Shown in pieces: positions 59,901 to 64,000 of a stretch of 64,000 bases of DNA; positions within the stretch are counted from its first letter, which is position 1, and every line of letters starts with the position of its first letter. A program made the position numbers and the translations under genes. This stretch comes from Nyssa sinensis (Eukaryota > Streptophyta > Magnoliopsida > Cornales > Nyssaceae). The stretch covers positions 2,393,001-2,457,000 of the forward strand of contig CM018031.1 of assembly GCA_008638375.1 (NCBI GenBank), written 5' to 3'. The notes below the pieces were generated by a model, which was given only the letters and a program-made list of their open reading frames with translations, made no database searches and was not told the origin of the DNA.

Positions 59901-60564
59901 AAATAATGCATTCCAATTAAGAACACATGATGCACAATTTTCATCCAAAATTCTAGCTAGCTAGAAGAAGTGAGATGGATGATAACCTTATGATACAAGA
60001 TTGCCTTTGCTTTTCTTTCTTTATTTTGCCATTCAAGGTTGATTAGAATTTTTTTTAATTACATTTCCAACTTTCTGTTGGGCCGAGCTAGGCATACATT
60101 TTGGTTCCTTAAATTTTGCAAGCTGGGGTTGGGATGAATGCGTGAGGCCCAACCCTAATTATCACAAGGTCTGGGCTAGGCCACAATCTGGGCCCACAGA
60201 TATGTGGGCCGAACTTTGGATGAATGAGTGATACTTAACCCGCCCGAGGCGATATTTATGCATGATACTCTGATAGTATGTTACACAGCAAATGATAAAA
60301 AACAACCCGATTTGGGCTGGGCTCGGGCTGAGATAGAAGCTTTGTTAATTCATAGCCCATAGACACCCCTAGATAATAGATACAGTGTATATATTTAATT
60401 TCATAGGTAGGGAGAAGAAAGAGAGGAAGAGAGCGGGGAGAGAGGGGCGCTGTACGGAAAATCCCTTTTATTTGGAGTGCAGGTAACCTTTTATTTGGAG
60501 CGCGAATAGCAATATAGCATCATTTGGGGGGAACGAATCAAGAAACAATCCACTTTCCCGGAAA
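56961..60564. other. Intergenic between divergent SERINC and putative ING1 genes
   Basis: AT-rich, with no supported gene. 57130-57320 is less AT-rich and open on the minus strand for 61 codons, without a recognisable domain. 59135-59160 resembles a repeat near 1375. (AT)n runs lie at 58226 and 58722. Confidence 0.4.
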
Positions 60565-60592
60565 ATGTCATTTCTTGAAGATTTTCACGCCA
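60565..60592 (+). CDS. ING1: Putative first coding exon of an ING1-type PHD-finger protein
   Basis: ATG followed by codons for MSFLEDFHA plus one base, ending at a strong donor (GTAAGC at 60593). Plant ING1 proteins begin almost identically (MSFLEDFQAN...), and the split Asn codon would be completed by the next exon. The 150 bp upstream looks like a 5' leader. The next ING exon was not found before the window ends, so the first intron would exceed 3.4 kb, or this is an isolated remnant. ING proteins read H3K4me3 through a C-terminal PHD finger and belong to histone acetyltransferase complexes. Support comes from the short N-terminal match, the splice site and the syntenic position next to a dirigent gene. 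Confidence 0.4.
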
Positions 60593-62170
60593 GTAAGCAC
60601 TCTTCCTCCCCCTTGCCTCACCTCATTCTATCTATATGTGTGTCTGTATACACGCACACAAGAACGTATTCTGATGCTCACATTGGAAAGTATCACGAAA
60701 ACCCTAGTTAATCTGAACACCGGTGACAGCACTTGAATTGTGAGAATTCATTGATCTAGGAATTTTGTATGAAATTTTTTTGGTTATAATTTTTTTGTTG
60801 TTCTTTAATATGTCATGATGGAAAGAGGGTTTTAGATGATGTATTTTAAATTCATAGAGGACTGAGGATCGGTGTCTTTCTGAAATTGGCTATTTTACTG
60901 AAATTGGGAAGTTGGTCAGGTGGGTGCGAGGGGTTTGGTTCGGAATTTGCTTGCTCAGTGATTGGCAAGATGTTACTTTTCACCCAAAACGTATCAAACT
61001 GAGTCTTTTTGGTTTGATTTCAATATATGAAAGCTCTGAACTAAGACCAAAATGGATGAATAATCCAGAGCTTTTATATATTGAATTCAAACTGAAAATA
61101 TATATTTTTTTGGATATATCCTCGTGGTACCTTGTGCAAACAGGGAATTGCCGTTGCTGATGACATCCTGGGAAAATGCAGGTTGCAGTTGTTGTATATA
61201 TGTTTAGAGAAAATTAAACTGACAGTATGAAGATTCCTCCCTCCGCACATTTTTTGTCAATTACAATAATGGTGAAAATTAGGGTTTCTAATATTTTTGT
61301 CTGATATGCCCATAATACCCATGGTTCTTATGAAGTGACGATTATGCCCTTTAATGCCGTTGATTTAAGGACAACTATGCCCTGTGCATGTCATGTGTAA
61401 ATCAAGTTCTTTTATTTTTCTCTCTAAAACTGTATACATCTATACAGGGCTCTCTCTCAAAACTAACTTCCTCTCTCCAAAAACTTCCTTAAAATTAATA
61501 TTATTTTTTTAAATAATTAAAAAAAAAAATCCTCTTTAAAATATATCTTAAATTTATTTTTCTCTAAATTTATCTCTTTAAAATTAAAATTAAAATTAAA
61601 ATTAAATCAGTTTCTATAACTAGACCCCTATATCTCTCTCTAATCCTCATCTAAAAATCTCCCCTAAATCTATGTCTCTCACTAAAAACTTTTTAAAATC
61701 TATATGTACGTATGGTCAACTGGTGATGAAAATAAAATCTCCCATGGACTATACTAAAGGAAAAAACTATACTTAACAACCTCCCTTGCAAAACATGAAC
61801 TACAAATTACCAAAACAAACCCCATAACAATACATAGACCACCATGCTGACAATACAAATTCCAATACCCACCCAAATGCCAACACTGCCATTGTGGAAA
61901 TTCCAGAAGAAGAGTCCAAAGTGATCGGAAAACATCCCACTACTAGAAGTCAGAACACAGATAAACTCCATGTTATTAAGCACCTCTATGAAAATGGAAC
62001 GCAAGTAGAATCCATGCTATTAAGAGCCTCCCTGCATCACTGATAATCAAATAGGAAAAACAGTGAAACAACGCCCATGAAACCTTATTATGGGGAATAC
62101 GTAATACATATAAAATATGTAATTTATAGATAACTTGTACTAATCCTTTTATATTTACCCCCCAAAAAAA
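60593..62170. other. Putative ING1 intron or intergenic sequence
   Basis: AT-rich with T/C-rich stretches around 61430-61690. A stretch at 61144-61179 is bounded by CAG and GTTGCA but does not continue the ING frame. No other gene is visible. Confidence 0.35.
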
Positions 62171-62340
62171 TCCTTTTATAAAGAATATAATTATGATAAG
62201 TAAATATGTAATCTAGAGATAATCCTTTTATAAAGAATATAATTATGATAAGTAAATATGTAATCTAGAGATAATCCTTTCATAAAGAATATAATTATGA
62301 TTAGTACATATATAATATGTAATCTACAGACAATTCTTAC
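62171..62340. repeat. 52-bp tandem repeat, three copies
   Basis: The unit begins TCCTTTTATAAAGAATATAA and ends AATCTAGAGATAA. Copies lie at 62171-62222 and 62223-62274, with a diverged third at 62275 to about 62330. A vestigial copy may precede at 62115. Confidence 0.85.
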
Positions 62341-63339
62341 TAATTTGTTTGATTAAGAACATAATTATGATTTAATGTATATATTACTTATTATATACAT
62401 ACCCATATAATACATCTTTTAATAATTTCATTGGAATCGGATATAACCTAAAACAAACAAACCATATAATTAGATATAATCTAAAAAGCGCAACCCCAAT
62501 TCCTTAGCATATGACCCAAAAAATAAAGAAAAAAATTAACATTGCAAGTTTGCAATCCCTAAATTTATAGGGAATCATTTTACAAAGACATACATTCATA
62601 TTTCTACACACACACATATACATTAGATGAAGCCACAAACATTTCAATCTAGCAGCCAGACCTTCATCTTGATCTTCAACAAAATGCTCAATCTAAAATG
62701 CCTTTGTTCTCTTTGGTCTTCAAGCAATTCGTAGGTGAGAGTGGTTATGATATTGCAAGGGGGTTTGAGAGAGAGAGAGAGGGGGGGGGACTTCCGACTG
62801 AGAGAGTGGAGAGGATTTTTGAAGAGAAAGCTTGATTTTTTTTTTTTCATCAAATGAGCCTTTCTTTGAGTTGCAAAATGATGGTGTGGTGTGTGAGCAA
62901 GATGTGGTAAAAATTTGAGGTGGAGAAAGGTCTGGTAGAGAGATTTTTAAAGAGGGAATGATTTTCTATGGAGAAAAATGAATTTTAGAAAATTATGGAG
63001 AAGGAAAGATGAAAAGGGAGATCAGGTTCTAGAGATATCATAGGAAGCTTTGTTGTGGGTTTGGCAGATACTTTAATGACGAGGGCAAAACAGAGATTTC
63101 AAAAATGCTGATTTACACGTGAACTATTTGGGTCGTCAACTAAGGGTAACATGGTAATTTCACAAATTCTGTTAATATCCGTCAAGAGACAACACTGATA
63201 GGGGAGGTCAGTGTAATATCAAAAAACACTTGAGGAGGTCCCTGTAATTGCCAGAGACCTTGGGCGATGTCACTATAATTTTCCCATCTGTTTATATATT
63301 ATAGTGAATTTGGAATTAAAGTAGTTAGGTTTTGTTATT
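62341..63339. other. No gene seen; repeat-like sequence
   Basis: Contains a (GA)n/G-run block at 62769-62789 and a stretch at 63080-63290 with the wording of a high-copy plant repeat (GGAGGTCCCTGTAATTGCC). Its boundaries and class could not be fixed. Confidence 0.35.
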
Positions 63340-63632
63340 TAATTGAATGAATTTAACCCCAAGGGTTATCTCAGTTGGAAAGGGCATTAAATATTGATCC
63401 CTGAAGTTCCCAATTTGAGTATTGGGGCCAGCCCCCAAGGCGCTAGTGCAGTTGGTTGGACGAATCGTACCCAGACTTTGATATAGGTTTGACTTTCCGC
63501 CACTGCGCCAATTCGCGACTTTTACTTGCACGTGTTGAGGGGCAGATCCACCAAGGATAACTCCCTTGGGGGTCAAGCCTTCGATGGGGTTATCCTCTAG
63601 GGGTGGACCCTTTTTTTATATAATTGAATGAA
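63340..63632 (+). mobile_element. Dimeric tRNA-like SINE with perfect 12-bp TSD
   Basis: TAATTGAATGAA occurs at 63340-63351 and 63621-63632, flanking a 269-bp body (63352-63620) that ends in a T run. The first half has GGTTATCTCAGTTGGAAAGG, an A-box-like sequence. The second half starts near 63438 with GCGCTAGTGCAGTTGGTTGG (A box) and GGTTTGACTTTCC (B box) about 40 bp further on. Two tRNA-like heads in tandem suggest a dimeric SINE. Confidence 0.65.
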
Positions 63633-64000
63633 CTGAAAGGGTTGGATTTGAAATTTTTCCAAACATAACAACCAAATTCTATTAGTAGGTCTTGACAGTT
63701 GTAGGGAATCACAGGATGGCATTGGATCCTTCAGTGTCAACTTGCTCTTGTCATTCAAATAATAGGCGTGAAGGATAACATCATGATACTGTAAGTAGTC
63801 GAATTGTTGGGTTAAACAATTTGGTATCAAGTAGACTATTGAAGCCCAATATGTGGAAATTGTAATTTAGTATACAGGTCAACCCTCTAATAATTAATAA
63901 TCTTAGGAAAAAACTAAAAATTATCAACTAATAAAATTATTAATTATTGAGTTTCTTATTTATTAACGAAGGACCGTTTTTCACTAATATACGATTTTAA
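63633..64000. other. Right-edge sequence, no gene seen
   Basis: AT-rich; the only ORF (minus strand, 63830-63597) overlaps the SINE border and shows no recognisable domain. Confidence 0.4.

Noticed and set aside
61144..61179. CAG-bounded stretch reading GIAVADDILGKC as an ING1 second exon
   Set aside because: The phase does not match the split codon from 60592 and the peptide is not ING-like.

Overview
This is a 64-kb piece of a eudicot plant nuclear genome, probably from a woody rosid. Split genes have canonical GT/AG introns, intergenic DNA is AT-rich, and plant-type retroelements are present: an Athila-lineage LTR element, L1-like LINEs, tRNA-derived SINEs and a TRIM. The species cannot be named from the sequence alone. 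Exon limits below were set by hand from splice sites and reading phase.

Layout. (1) 174-3534 (-): exons of an unrecognised gene that runs off the left edge. (2) 4391-6051 (-): a two-exon GATA zinc-finger transcription factor (264 aa, GATA1-type). (3) 6052-10092: a 4-kb divergent intergenic region with a CACGTG cluster. (4) 10093-22486 (+): a ten-exon chloroplast Mn transporter of the UPF0016/GDT1 family (352 aa, CMT1/PAM71-HL type), its introns loaded with LINE and SINE debris. (5) 23549-24883: a GC-rich solo LTR with a 5-bp target duplication. (6) 25562-32355 (-): a four-exon GT14 glycosyltransferase (437 aa, GlcAT14-like) with a 5.2-kb third intron full of decayed LINE sequence. (7) 33707-43763 (+): a complete, very young Athila-lineage element with 1210-bp LTRs. 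(8) 44807-45562 (-): an intronless ESB1-class dirigent protein. (9) 47108-56077 (-): a SERINC/TMS membrane protein (425 aa, 12 coding exons plus a 5' UTR exon); one intron holds a 264-bp TRIM and another holds a SINE. (10) 60565-60592 (+): a possible first coding exon of an ING1-type PHD protein that runs off the right edge. (11) 63352-63620: a dimeric tRNA-like SINE with a perfect 12-bp target duplication.

The genes do not form a pathway. They look like a conserved ancestral block. From memory, the Arabidopsis homologues lie close together in two places: At3g24010 (ING1), At3g24020 (DIR16), At3g24040 (GT14), At3g24050 (GATA1), and At4g13345 (SERINC), At4g13580 (DIR18), At4g13590 (CMT1). The window therefore resembles the pre-duplication order from which both Arabidopsis segments were fractionated.

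The most unusual object is the Athila-type element. Its LTRs appear to differ at one site in 1210 bp, and its PBS, PPT and target duplication are intact. Its single long ORF runs gag, zinc knuckle and protease, then joins in frame to the C-terminal tail of integrase, omitting reverse transcriptase, RNase H and the integrase core. It is thus a recently mobilised non-autonomous gag-pro element that must have used enzymes supplied by relatives.
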